Assembly: GCF_024211275.1 (NCBI RefSeq)
Contig: NZ_JAMLDX010000015.1
Location: forward strand, 46,167-110,166
Length of the DNA: 64,000 bases
Direction: 5' to 3'
From: Sphingomonas tagetis
GTDB lineage: Bacteria; Pseudomonadota; Alphaproteobacteria; Sphingomonadales; Sphingomonadaceae
Shown here piece by piece: positions 7,618 to 15,800 of the stretch. Within the stretch, counting starts at the first letter, position 1, and every line of letters begins with the position of its first letter. The notes beneath the pieces were generated by a model, which did no database searches, was not told where the DNA came from, and worked only from the letters and a program-made list of their open reading frames with translations. The position numbers and the translations under genes are program-made.

Positions 7618-8622
7618 TCAGGCCGCGACGCGGGCACGCGCCCGCGGCAGCGCCGGTGCCGACTCGGCCTGGTCCGCCTTCTTGAAGGCGTGGATCGGCA
7701 CCCCGGCATCGCGCAGCAGCTGGTAGAGATTGGCCTGCAACCCCGACCCCTCGCACAACACCGCCTCGACCGGCTTGAGCTCGACCAGCTTGCGGTTGCG
7801 CGTGAACGCCACCTTCCGGCCCGAGCCATAAAGCCCATAGGCGACCACCGGCACGTTGACGCCCGGCCGCGCCGCCCAGGCGGCGGCAATCGCATCGGCG
7901 CCCTTGCGCTGCCCGGTGGTGACCAGGGTCATGTGCGGCACCCGCGCCATGATCTGGTCGAGCCGCGCCCAGAGCGCTTCCCAGTCGTGCCATTGCGCAG
8001 GACCGGAGAACACCACGATCGGCCCCTGCGGGAGATGCCGGTCGCGCTGCTCGAGCGCCCGCGCGCGCAGAAAATCCTGCGCCGCGATCTGGCTCGCCGA
8101 CGAGGCGGTCGATGCCCGCGTGCCGCGCGCCGGGGACCAGGGCCAGCCCGAACAGGCACGGTACATTTCGGCGGCATAATCGCGCATGCACTCGATCGCC
8201 TCGCGCTGCTCGGCGAGCGACTGGCAGAGCAGCTGCTTCTCCTCGAGCTCGACCGTATAGATCTCGCTCAGATCCGGCGCGCGCGCCATCCCGCCAAGCT
8301 CCTGCGCGATGCCGTCCTCGCGTCGCTCGAGCTTCCCCGCCACGAAGTGAAAGGAGTTCACGAACCCCCAGGCGATTTCGGCCGCCAGCGGCTCGAGCCG
8401 TGTGCCGCTGAACAGGTCGAAGATGGTGGCGACGATGCCCGCGCAATCCGCCTGCACGGCGAGGGGCTCGGGCATCTCATGCTCGGCGGGCGCCTCGCCC
8501 GGTTCGACGATCGAGAGCGGCAGCGGGTCTCCAAAGGCGGCCCGGAATTCGGGGGTCGCGGTGGCTTCGGCGTAAAGCTGCTTGAGGTCGGCGAAGCCGC
8601 CGACACTTGAAGGACGGGACAT
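7618..8622 (-). CDS. DUF2493 (SLOG-like) domain protein, copy 2
   Basis: A 334-residue paralog of the protein at 5445-6422. Its DUF2493 domain spans about residues 201-312 (PIVVFSGPAQWHDWEAL, VTTGQRKGADAIAAAWA, VEAVLCEGSGLQANLYQLLR). The N-terminal helical region shares short blocks with copy 1, such as WGF-type helices and an AE.Y(R/H)...GWPWS-like segment before the SLOG domain. GAGGAG precedes the ATG at 8622. A terminator lies directly upstream at 8646-8680, so it starts a transcription unit with the DUF6117-like gene. Function unknown. Confidence 0.75.
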   Translation of the reverse strand: MSRPSSVGGFADLKQLYAEATATPEFRAAFGDPLPLSIVEPGEAPAEHEMPEPLAVQADCAGIVATIFDLFSGTRLEPLAAEIAWGFVNSFHFVAGKLERREDGIAQELGGMARAPDLSEIYTVELEEKQLLCQSLAEQREAIECMRDYAAEMYRACSGWPWSPARGTRASTASSASQIAAQDFLRARALEQRDRHLPQGPIVVFSGPAQWHDWEALWARLDQIMARVPHMTLVTTGQRKGADAIAAAWAARPGVNVPVVAYGLYGSGRKVAFTRNRKLVELKPVEAVLCEGSGLQANLYQLLRDAGVPIHAFKKADQAESAPALPRARARVAA

Positions 8623-8645
8623 GACGATGCTCCTCGGAAAGGGAC

Positions 8646-8680
8646 AAAAAAATGGCCGGGAGCGCGAAGCGCCCCCGGCC
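8646..8680 (-). terminator. Rho-independent terminator after the DUF736 gene
   Basis: On the minus strand, GGCCGGGGGCGC pairs with GCGCTCCCGGCC around a tiny TTC loop, followed by ATTTTTTT. It sits 12 bases past the DUF736 stop codon. Confidence 0.8.
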
Positions 8681-8691
8681 CAAAGCGTGCC

Positions 8692-9162
8692 TCAGTAGGG
8701 CACGACGTCATCGAGATCCGAGCCGGCACCCGCACCGGCGAACGAGCCGTCCAACCCGGCCGTGCTCTCGCCGAACCCGCCCTGACCGGACGGTGCATCA
8801 TCGCCTCGGCCAGTCCGCACCGACGTGCCGAAGTCATCGCGACGCTGCGGACGGCGCCAGGCGACGCGATAGCCCTCCTCGTTGTTGCCGAACAACGCGA
8901 CCGGCAGCGGCTCGGCCAGGCTCGGATCGTCGATCGTGCCCTGGTAGAAGACCTCGCCGGTGGTATGCTTGGCGACGGCCTCCCACAGCGCGCCGACCTG
9001 CACCCAGCGATTGCCGACATTGAGCGCGACGATCTCGAAGACCGGCGCGCGGTCGTTGCTGCTCTCGACCGGACGCAGCCCCAGCCGCGGCAGATCGATC
9101 GTGCGGGTGGCGATCGAACCCATCAGACGGCCATTGCTCTGCTTGAACTCACCGATATTCAT
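8692..9162 (-). CDS. DUF736 family protein
   Basis: A 156-residue protein starting MNIGEFKQSNGRLMGSIATR, the usual DUF736 opening (GxFKxxxGxxxGxIxT). A glycine- and acid-rich tail ends the protein from about residue 120. DUF736 proteins are small all-beta proteins common on alphaproteobacterial plasmids and ICEs; their role is unknown. AAGGAA precedes the ATG at 9162, and a terminator follows the stop. Family assignment is good, function is not. Confidence 0.85.
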   Translation of the reverse strand: MNIGEFKQSNGRLMGSIATRTIDLPRLGLRPVESSNDRAPVFEIVALNVGNRWVQVGALWEAVAKHTTGEVFYQGTIDDPSLAEPLPVALFGNNEEGYRVAWRRPQRRDDFGTSVRTGRGDDAPSGQGGFGESTAGLDGSFAGAGAGSDLDDVVPY

Positions 9163-9962
9163 GACATTTTCCTTCGACTTGTCGCCGCCTCAGCCAATCC
9201 GAAGCGACACAAGCAAAGATCCCTCTCTCCTCTGCTGCGCCGTCCGCGCCGCACCTCTGCCGACCGCTGGGACGCGCGCCATCAACCACACAAATCAGGG
9301 TGTCGCCGGGCGGAAGCCGGGGCGGCCGCGCGGCACGCGCGGCGGCGGATGGTGGGACCGGCGCTCCTTCCCGTTCGCGCCCATCCTGCTGCAGCTTTTC
9401 ACCAGATCCGGCAGCGCCGCGTCCGATTTAAGGGCGTGGCGCCAAACCGGCGACATCCCAGCCCCACCCCCTCTCCTCCGGCCTGACTCAACGTACGGCG
9501 CAAGACCGCTCGCTCCGGCGGGGGTCAATGGCGTATAAAGCCGGGATGGACGCGCCAACGGTTCAAGCCGGGGCCGAGCTGGTCCGCAGACGCGCGGCGC
9601 GTAACGGCGCCGACCACGGCGACGGCATGGCGCGCCTCGGCGCCGAGCGGGCGCTGACCCAGCTGGCGATCGATCTCGAGATCAGCGCGGCCGAGTTCGA
9701 GCGGAGACCGGCCCGCCAACGCCGTCCCAGCTGAGCGCGACCGCCCGCCCAATCCCGCCCGCGCACTTCCCCTGCCGGAAGGTGGGCGTTACCCGCAGGG
9801 CCGAGATCCGGCGCAGCCGGAGCTCGGTCGGAGCGAAGCGGAGATAGCACGCCGGTGCCCGCCGCAGGCGGGCATCCGCCAAATCCAGCTCGGCCCGTGG
9901 CTCAATCGCAACCGCCAACCCACCCACCAACCCCAGCCCGCCACCCCAACCTGCAACCCCCG
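9163..9962. other. 800-base stretch with at most one small ORF
   Basis: Mostly GC-rich DNA with no recognised gene. A 62-codon frame at 9546-9734 (+; product starts MDAPTVQAGAELVRRR) has a protein-like, helical composition but no ribosome binding site and no relatives I know. It could be a real small gene at low probability. Confidence 0.35.
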
Positions 9963-10415
9963 TCAAGCTCGCCCGGCAGCCCCGGGACTTGCCGGTACCA
10001 TCGTCACCGACACGCCGGTCTCGCCGCCAAGGCTGTCGAGAAGTCGACCACAAGCGACGGAAAGCGCCTCGACCGTTTCAAAGGCTTCGCTGGTATAAGC
10101 ACCGCGGGCAAACATGGCGGGATCGGAAGCCAGCCCGGTATAGGTCTCGGGCCAATGGCACAGCAGAAGATACGGCCAACCCGACTCCGGCGGCGAATAG
10201 CTGGCGAAGGTGATGTTGCGCGCACGAAGTGCGCTCGGGCGCCGATCGAACAGGTCGGGGCGGACGGGCGCATCGCGCGGGGCGGCAAGATATGCCTCGA
10301 GTTCGGTGCGCTCGGCCCCGGTCTCGACAAGGATCGGATCATAGCGGCCCAGCAAAAGGCTCGGATGCGCGAACCGCGCCGGCACATCGATCAGCAGCAC
10401 GTCGGGCAAGGTCAA
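9963..10415 (-). CDS. Hypothetical protein, possibly 5'-frameshifted
   Basis: About 150 residues in frame from a TTG at 10415, without a good ribosome site. Protein-like segments such as LPDVLLIDVPARFAHPSLLL and WPYLLLCHWPETYTGL argue that it is coding, but I know no family. Upstream, an ATG at 10471 opens a frame reading MYALIDDLARRRL that would flow naturally into LYARPQLTLPDVLLI if one base were added near the GCC run at 10436-10445. The gene may therefore carry a 1-base deletion, or the start may simply be TTG. Confidence 0.5.
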   Translation of the reverse strand: MTLPDVLLIDVPARFAHPSLLLGRYDPILVETGAERTELEAYLAAPRDAPVRPDLFDRRPSALRARNITFASYSPPESGWPYLLLCHWPETYTGLASDPAMFARGAYTSEAFETVEALSVACGRLLDSLGGETGVSVTMVPASPGAAGRA

Positions 10416-10600
10416 CTGTGGACGCGCGTACAGAGCCGCCGCCGCGCGAGGTCGTCGATCAGGGCGTACATATCGGCACGGATCGCAGGCCTATGCGCGG
10501 CCGGTCAATCCGGGCGGCACAACAATGCCTCTCACCTGTGATTGAGCATCGTCATTCAGGCGGTAAATTCGAGGCCACACACTGCCAGCTCCGGCTCAAT

Positions 10601-11542
10601 CTAGGCGGCCTCGTCCCGCACGCCGGCGTTGAAGCGCACCAACCAGTCGTGCATCGAAGGCCGCGCTGCCAGCTCCACCCGCGCCGCCGCCGCCTGAAAA
10701 CGCAGCAGTTCGGTCGGCGCGGTCGCCACGATCCGGTCGACTTGCCGTGGCGACAGCAGCCCTTCGTCGCGGATGAATCGAGTCATCGACCCGGGCCGGG
10801 GCTGTGCGCCGCCCCGTCCCTTCACGCTCGATCGCCACAATCCCTCGACCGTTCGAAGCCGGGGTGCGGCGCGGGCCTCGATCAGCACGATCAACCGGAG
10901 ATAAGCGGGCGGGAGGGAGCGCAGCTCGTCCGGCTTCATCGCCACGCAGAAGAAGCAGGACGACTTCACGGGCACCGGCAACCCCGCCTCGCGTATCCGT
11001 CGCGCGCAGTCGAGCCGGGTCCAACCCCATTCGCGCAGCGGGTAACGAAACACATATCGCGGATCGTCAAACCCCTCGCGCTCGGCATAGCGCCGGTTAT
11101 CGGCGGGCGAGCAATCATAGCCGATGAGTTTCACCACCTTTTCGCCGCGCCGCCAGGCATCGATCGCGGGCGGCCAGGCTTCGGTCCAGCGGTCCTGTGG
11201 CGCGATCTTCCATTTCTGCGAGCAGCTGTGCCGCCCGAAGCTGATCGAAGGCAACGTGCCATTGGTCAGCAAATTCTCGAGCAGGCTGGCATAGGGCGGC
11301 CAATGCTTGAACCGGCGCGGCACATAGCGGACGACATGGTTCTCGACACCATGATCATCGAGCCAGTTGCGGAACAATGGGACAAACGCGTCGGTCTCAG
11401 GCCGCTCGCTCCCGGTGTCCGCCATCAGCACGACATCGGGCGGCTCGCCACGTGCGACCAGCTCGACGATCATCGCCGTTGAATCGACTCCGGCGCCCCA
11501 GGCGGCCACGACCGGCGCGGCAAAAGACCGTGGCGCCGTCAC
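10601..11542 (-). CDS. PAPS-reductase-like PP-loop protein
   Basis: A 313-residue protein of the adenine nucleotide alpha-hydrolase (PP-loop) superfamily, closest in layout to the phosphoadenosine phosphosulfate reductase family. The nucleotide loop reads WGAGVDSTAMI (residues 15-25), followed by VVLMADTGSERPET. Cysteines in SCSQKWK and SSCFFCVAMKP could bind metal or a cluster. Family members on mobile DNA include DndC-like sulfur-transfer enzymes, but no dnd partners are present here, so the substrate is open. It starts at GTG 11542, overlapping the preceding small gene by 4 bases, inside an operon running from DUF932. Confidence 0.75.
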   Translation of the reverse strand: MTAPRSFAAPVVAAWGAGVDSTAMIVELVARGEPPDVVLMADTGSERPETDAFVPLFRNWLDDHGVENHVVRYVPRRFKHWPPYASLLENLLTNGTLPSISFGRHSCSQKWKIAPQDRWTEAWPPAIDAWRRGEKVVKLIGYDCSPADNRRYAEREGFDDPRYVFRYPLREWGWTRLDCARRIREAGLPVPVKSSCFFCVAMKPDELRSLPPAYLRLIVLIEARAAPRLRTVEGLWRSSVKGRGGAQPRPGSMTRFIRDEGLLSPRQVDRIVATAPTELLRFQAAAARVELAARPSMHDWLVRFNAGVRDEAA

Positions 11543-11727
11543 AGGACCAGCGCCAGCAACAGGCCGGCGTCCGCATCCAGGTCCGAAGTCACCCGCACCG
11601 GCTGAAGCGGGTCGCCGGTGCGGATGACGAACTGATCCCGGCCCGTCGCGCCCCGCAATCGCGTCGCCACGGCATAGGCATGTTCGAAGGAAGCGAGCCG
11701 CGCCCGCTTGGGTGAAAGCTGTGACAT
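11539..11727 (-). CDS. Small hypothetical protein
   Basis: A 62-residue protein (starts MSQLSPKRARLASFEHAYAV). No family is recognised. The coding call rests on its tight packing between genes of the same strand and the 4-base overlap of its stop with the start of the PAPS-reductase-like gene. The ribosome site upstream is weak (GGGGC). A longer in-frame extension exists, but it would overlap the upstream gene in another frame and is less likely. Confidence 0.5.
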   Translation of the reverse strand: MSQLSPKRARLASFEHAYAVATRLRGATGRDQFVIRTGDPLQPVRVTSDLDADAGLLLALVL

Positions 11728-11761
11728 GACGGAAAGCCCCGTGAAGAGGTGAAGGCGCGCC

Positions 11762-11983
11762 TCAGCGCGGCGCGTCCAGGGCATCGGAAATCGCGACCAG
11801 CGCCAAAGCGAGGAGATGCTCGACCTCGGCGCTCGGCAGTCCCAGCGCCTCGGCGATAACATCGAGCGGCTGGCCCGCCACCCGATGACGTTGGAACACC
11901 TCACGCTGCCGCTCGGGAAGCTGCCCGACCGCGGACCGGTAGCGCCGCTTCAGGTCCGCTGTGTCGCCGGCCCGCGCTACCAC
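11762..11983 (-). CDS. Sigma-70 region 4-like mini-protein
   Basis: A 73-residue protein that looks like an isolated sigma region 4: LPERQREVFQRHRVAGQPLD then VIAEALGLPSAEVEHLLALAL, the ECF-sigma helix-turn-helix pattern. Region 2 is absent, so it cannot act as a whole sigma factor. It may be a stand-alone HTH regulator. It starts at a GTG overlapping the upstream gene by 7 bases and belongs to the DUF932 to PAPS-reductase operon. Confidence 0.6.
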   Translation of the reverse strand: MVARAGDTADLKRRYRSAVGQLPERQREVFQRHRVAGQPLDVIAEALGLPSAEVEHLLALALVAISDALDAPR

Positions 11984-12258
11984 GGGAACACCGCAAGTTC
12001 GGCGACTTTATCCCCGTCGCAGTCGAGCAGGACATAATCGCAGTCATGGGTCCCGCCAAATGCGAGGATCGCACGTAGTTCGGCAGGTAAAGCGGCAGAT
12101 TCCGCACCCGTCCGCGTCGCGACGAACCAGCCGTAGGGCGTCAGTGACACAGCTGCTGGCTGCAGATCAGGCGCCAACGCAGCCCATCGGGTCAATTCTT
12201 CGGCCGTCGAACAGCGAATATGCGCTGTGCTGAGCACGACATATCGTCCGAACTCCAT
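11977..12258 (-). CDS. Small conserved protein, DUF5983-like
   Basis: A 93-residue protein (MEFGRYVVLSTAHIRCSTAE at the start, PYGWFVATR in the middle, HDCDYVLLDCDGD near the end). I recall similar short proteins called DUF5983 next to DUF932 genes on mobile elements; this is memory, not a search result. GAGGAGG precedes the ATG at 12258. It sits 10 bases after a 34-codon small ORF and overlaps the sigma4-like gene. Function unknown. Confidence 0.65.
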   Translation of the reverse strand: MEFGRYVVLSTAHIRCSTAEELTRWAALAPDLQPAAVSLTPYGWFVATRTGAESAALPAELRAILAFGGTHDCDYVLLDCDGDKVAELAVFPW

Positions 12259-12268
12259 GACGGCCTCC

Positions 12269-12373
12269 TCAGGCGGCAAGTTTGAGCAGCGGCAGCGCGG
12301 TGACATCGTAGCAACGTCGCGCGCGGTCGAGCACAGGACAGGCGCGCATCGTCTGCTGCGAAGAATGAGGCAT
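12269..12373 (-). CDS. 34-residue small ORF
   Basis: A 34-codon frame (product starts MPHSSQQTMRACPVLDRARR and ends LPLLKLAA). It has a well-placed AGGAG 7 bases before its ATG, and its stop overlaps the ribosome site of the next gene. The good translation signal and the spacing within the operon support a real microprotein or leader peptide. No family is known. Confidence 0.45.
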   Translation of the reverse strand: MPHSSQQTMRACPVLDRARRCYDVTALPLLKLAA

Positions 12374-12401
12374 CGCATTGCTCCTGAAACTGGAATGGAA
12401 C

Positions 12402-12427
12402 GGCACCGGGCGCGGCCGCCCGGCGCC
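12402..12427 (-). terminator. GC-rich hairpin after the DUF932 gene
   Basis: GGCACCGGGCG and CGCCCGGCGCC pair over 11 positions around CGGC, 8 bases past the DUF932 stop. There is no clear T-run, so it may only attenuate transcription into the downstream small genes. Confidence 0.45.
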
Positions 12428-12435
12428 GAACAGGG

Positions 12436-13626
12436 TCAGTTGAGCTTCTGGAACAGACGCTTTGCCTTGCTCTCGAGCTCCAGGCGGGCATCCTGATTGG
12501 TCTTGGCGCGGGCCACGGCGGTGATGCCCTGCACGAAGTCGAACACCGATTCCGGCGGGCGGCCTTCCTCGGCCAGCACCGTGGCGATGATCTTGCCGGT
12601 ATCCGCCTTGGAGAAACCCTGCGCGCGCAGGAATGTCTCGCGGTCCTCGTCCTTGCGGGCGATAATCCGCTCACGCGCGGCCTCGATCCCGCGGACGAAA
12701 TCCTTCGGCGAGGAGTCGGCAAAATGGGTCAACGCCGGCGCGGCCTGCTGGGCGAAGCGGTTGGCGGCGAACTTCGAGTGGCGGATGCTGATCTCCTCGA
12801 AATTCTCGACGCCCCACAGATTGCGGTTCATGCACACCGCGCGGAGATAGAAGGTCGCGATGCCGAGCGTGGTCTTGCCGACCTCGCTGTTCCAGCAATA
12901 GAAGCCGCGAAAATAGAGGTCGGGATCGCCGTTCGGCAGCCGCCCGGCTTCGATCGGATGGGTGTCGTCGACCAGGAACAGGAAGACATCGCGATCGGAC
13001 GCGTAGAGGGTCGTGGTCTCGGTGCTCACATCGACATAGGGATTGTAGACCATCGACCCCCAGTCGAGCACGCCGGGTACCTTCCAGCGTGTATCGCCGG
13101 TGCCATTGCCGGCAAAGCGCATCACGGCCTCGACCAGCTCATGATCCCAGATGCGGCCATAATCGGGACCGGTGACGGCGCGAAGCTCGGTGCGGCCATC
13201 ACTGGTTTCGAGCAGTTTCACATGCTCCCCGCGATGCGCGATCAGGCCGTGTTGCATGTTGATGCCGGCAAGCGCCGCAGGCAGCTCGCGGAGATAGCCC
13301 GCCGGCGCGCCGACCAGACTGGCAAGTTGTCCGAACGACCAGTGCGTGGGTACGACCGGTTCGTCGGAATCGGGAACGAGCAGTTGCAGCCGCTCGGCAT
13401 TGTCGCTGCTGGCCTGAACGCGGATCGCGCGGCTCTCGACGATTCGGGTGGTGGCACCCTCGGCGCGGGCGCGGACGTGCGCGTAGAGCGCATCGAGCGA
13501 AAGGAAGCGTTCGTCATCCGGACGGCTGAACCATTCGGACGAGACGCGGCTGATATTGCGGCCGCGGCTGATATCGACCTTGAAGCCGGCCGGCACGGGC
13601 CGGTCGACGGTAGCGAGCATGTTCAT
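12436..13626 (-). CDS. DUF932 family protein
   Basis: A 396-residue member of the DUF932 family, found on many phages, plasmids and ICEs and still without a settled function. Typical blocks are visible: THWSFGQLASLVGAPAGYLRELP around residues 90-115, GVLDWGSMVYNPYVDVSTET near 185-205, and a FRGFYCWNSEVGKTTLGIATFYLRAVCMN-type core split over residues 235-270. AGGAG lies 8 bases before the ATG at 13626. It heads a minus-strand operon of small proteins ending with the PAPS-reductase-like gene. Confidence 0.85.
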   Translation of the reverse strand: MNMLATVDRPVPAGFKVDISRGRNISRVSSEWFSRPDDERFLSLDALYAHVRARAEGATTRIVESRAIRVQASSDNAERLQLLVPDSDEPVVPTHWSFGQLASLVGAPAGYLRELPAALAGINMQHGLIAHRGEHVKLLETSDGRTELRAVTGPDYGRIWDHELVEAVMRFAGNGTGDTRWKVPGVLDWGSMVYNPYVDVSTETTTLYASDRDVFLFLVDDTHPIEAGRLPNGDPDLYFRGFYCWNSEVGKTTLGIATFYLRAVCMNRNLWGVENFEEISIRHSKFAANRFAQQAAPALTHFADSSPKDFVRGIEAARERIIARKDEDRETFLRAQGFSKADTGKIIATVLAEEGRPPESVFDFVQGITAVARAKTNQDARLELESKAKRLFQKLN

Positions 13627-13751
13627 GGAGGGTCTCCTGGACGCTGCAAGATCCGCTCATCGGACCTCGCCCTCCCTCGCTCCCTCCTCTCCACTCAGCT
13701 GGGACGGCCAAGCCGCCCGGGCACGAAAACACCGCATACCCGGATCGGCGC

Positions 13752-14240
13752 TCAATCGTCGCGGTCGACCGGTCGCCCGACGCCGACGGCCAGGATGGCT
13801 TTTCGCACGCGCTCGAACAGCCCGGCGGGCAAGAAGCCATAGCTCACGCCCGGCGCGCCCTTGCGCACCGGCCGGATATCGTAGCCGGGCCAGGTGAATC
13901 GGTTCCACTCCGATACAACGATCCACGAGCGCTCGGCCTTGAGCCGCAGCTGCGCGCGGACCGCGGGCGGCACCTCGATCGCCGTCTGATCCCGGGAAGG
14001 CGGACTGGTCGTGAACGGCACGACGAACAGCTGGTCGAACCCGTCGGCGGACCTGGTGACGATCACCACCGCGACAGGGCGATCCTTCACGCCTTCATCG
14101 CGGCCGCCACGATACTCATATTCCCAAAGATAGCTGTAGTTGATGACCTCGCCAGGCTTAGGAAGCGCCGAGCTTGGCTTCAACGTCGAAGCACTCGGGG
14201 GCGGGCTCGACGGCGCGGATGGCTTCGAGGGTTTCGTCAT
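13752..14240 (-). CDS. PemK/MazF-like toxin
   Basis: About 162 residues from the ATG at 14240, or about 143 from an in-frame TTG at 14183. The core PGEVINYSYLWEYEY, RPVAVVIVTRSADGFDQLFVVPFTT and SWIVVSEWNRFTWPG matches the PemK/MazF-like barrel of mRNA-interferase toxins. The first 30 residues are proline/serine-rich and lie inside the antitoxin gene, so the later start is plausible. It follows a Phd-like antitoxin gene on the same strand with a large overlap. Action as a ribonuclease is inferred from the family; no catalytic residue was tested. Confidence 0.65.
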   Translation of the reverse strand: MTKPSKPSAPSSPPPSASTLKPSSALPKPGEVINYSYLWEYEYRGGRDEGVKDRPVAVVIVTRSADGFDQLFVVPFTTSPPSRDQTAIEVPPAVRAQLRLKAERSWIVVSEWNRFTWPGYDIRPVRKGAPGVSYGFLPAGLFERVRKAILAVGVGRPVDRDD

Positions 14241-14430
14241 CCAGATCCTCCGTGCGTCCTGCGACTCGCTCACGGCGGCGCAAGCGCTCATATTCTTCGA
14301 CAGGGACCATGACGAAGCGCACGCGGCCGTTCCTGCTAACGCCAACCGGGCGAATCATCGCCTCGTCGGAATAGCGACCGAACTGCTTCTGCAGTTCGCC
14401 GGAGGCTACGATTTCCATGCTTTTTGCCAT
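14158..14430 (-). CDS. Phd/YefM-like antitoxin
   Basis: A 90-residue protein with the fold order of Phd-type antitoxins: MAKSMEIVASGELQKQFGRY, a GVSRNGRVRFVMVPVEEYERL strand-helix unit, then an acidic C-terminal tail (RTEDLDDETLEAI) that would bind the toxin. GGAGC precedes the ATG at 14430. Its 3' end overlaps the toxin frame by up to 83 bases. It is expected to bind DNA as a dimer and repress its own promoter in the upstream gap. Confidence 0.65.
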   Translation of the reverse strand: MAKSMEIVASGELQKQFGRYSDEAMIRPVGVSRNGRVRFVMVPVEEYERLRRRERVAGRTEDLDDETLEAIRAVEPAPECFDVEAKLGAS

Positions 14431-14639
14431 GAGCGGGTGCTCCAGTTCTCGGTTTTCGCAGGTTCTCGAATTCGGATTCGCTGGTTTCTGGATCGGAGGT
14501 CTGGTTTCGGAGTTTCGGTCTGTCGGGTTTCGCGGTTTTGGTGGGTTTTGGAGCTTCAACGGTCCAGTTCAGGCGCCACGGCTTCCTGAAAGAACCAGAT
14601 AATCCAGTAAATAGGGATTTTCCGGAAATTCCGCAAGTC

Positions 14640-14655
14640 TTCCGCCAAGGCGGAA
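14640..14655. repeat. TTCCGCCAAGGCGGAA palindrome in the gap upstream of the toxin-antitoxin pair
   Basis: A 16-base near-perfect palindrome (7-bp arms, AA centre), flanked by further TTCCGGAA and ATTCCGC copies at 14620-14634. It lies between the hypothetical gene ending at 14734 and the antitoxin start. It could terminate the former or serve as an operator for the latter. The rest of 14431-14733 shows no gene. Confidence 0.45.
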
Positions 14656-14733
14656 TCCTTGGGACGACGGTGAACAGACAGACACGCAATCGGCGCTTAT
14701 GCGGAACGTCTCCGGCAAAGCGCGGCGCTCCAA

Positions 14734-15222
14734 TCAACCAGGTTCGCCCCGCGCCGCGCCGGAGAGCGGGCGACCGTTGCCGTCATAGCTCGTAGGATCG
14801 GCACCCGGTACATCCCAGCCAAAGACCGACCCGATCTCCATTGCGGCCACCTGAGCAGCCGTCGCGGCAAGGGCGGCATTGAACTGCTCGACGGTCGTCC
14901 CTTCGGGCACCGGCCAGTAACCGGATTCGCCGCGTTTGAGCACGATCGCCTGGCCTGTTTCAACATTGATGGTCGCACACATTACCGGAAGACGATCGAG
15001 CAGCGCGATGCGCTTCGCCTGCACGTCGAGCGTCGCCGGGCGTAGCTTGTAGAGCCAGGTCGGACCCAGGTGATTGCGCACGGCGCGCAGTGAAGCCGAG
15101 AAATGCTCGTGTTCGTCGGAGCCCTCCATCCACTTCAAGCTAAGCGCCTGCTTCCAATAACGTCCATGACGGGCACGGAAGTCGATCAACGCGCGCCACA
15201 TATCGAGCGTGGGCTCGTCCAC
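14734..15222 (-). CDS. Hypothetical protein
   Basis: A 162-residue protein from GTG 15222, chosen because AAGGA sits 6 bases upstream (a longer open frame exists but lacks such a site). It begins VDEPTLDMWRALIDFRARHG and has a WKQALSLKWMEGSDEHEHFS segment. No family is recognised. It is the last of three hypothetical genes on the same strand (14734-16254) that precede the toxin-antitoxin pair. Confidence 0.55.
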   Translation of the reverse strand: MDEPTLDMWRALIDFRARHGRYWKQALSLKWMEGSDEHEHFSASLRAVRNHLGPTWLYKLRPATLDVQAKRIALLDRLPVMCATINVETGQAIVLKRGESGYWPVPEGTTVEQFNAALAATAAQVAAMEIGSVFGWDVPGADPTSYDGNGRPLSGAARGEPG

Positions 15223-15302
15223 GATTTGTCCTTCACTCAGACAGACAGGGGCAGGCTTTGGCGACGGGCTTCGGCCCTGATGATCTGCGCCATTTCGGTG
15301 CC

Positions 15303-15800
15303 TCAAGACGACGCTTCGGCCATCGCCGATCGCAGCTGGTCGCGAGTCCAACGCAGCACGATGCGATCGGCGAACACCGCGCACCATCCACCGCCGAACT
15401 CGTCGATGCGCTGCCGGGAACACGAAACGCTCCACTCGAAGCCGATCGGCCCCTGCGCAAGCGTTTCGTTACAACAGCGCTGAATGAGTTGCGCAACCGC
15501 ATCGGGCTCAAAGCTCGTTTCCGCCGAGATGATCGCCTGCCACCGAGTGCCTTCCATTTCGGCGCCTCCGGCAAGGTCGCACCCAAAGTCGGGAAGACTT
15601 GAACCCCCGAATAGCGCGCTGAACCCGGCCCACGGATCGCTGCCGCTCGCCGGAAATAGCGCCATGAACGCCGCGCTGCGTGGCTCGGGCGTGAGTTCAG
15701 CGCAGAGATCCAAGCTGAGCGTGAACGCTTCCTGAAGCAGCGACCATTCGGCGGCAGTACAAGAGAAGACGAAACACGCCTGGATGTAAGTGTCAGCCAT
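15303..15800 (-). CDS. Hypothetical protein
   Basis: A 165-residue acidic protein (MADTYIQACFVFSCTAAEWS at the start) with several cysteines and tryptophans. I recognise no family. Its start overlaps the stop of the upstream gene by 8 bases, which supports coding and translational coupling. An 18-codon frame with a fair ribosome site (15237-15293) lies between it and the next gene, but I do not call it. Confidence 0.6.
   Translation of the reverse strand: MADTYIQACFVFSCTAAEWSLLQEAFTLSLDLCAELTPEPRSAAFMALFPASGSDPWAGFSALFGGSSLPDFGCDLAGGAEMEGTRWQAIISAETSFEPDAVAQLIQRCCNETLAQGPIGFEWSVSCSRQRIDEFGGGWCAVFADRIVLRWTRDQLRSAMAEASS

Noticed and set aside
15237..15293. 18-codon minus-strand frame with a fair ribosome site
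   Set aside because: Too short and without context support; could be chance in a gap between two genes.
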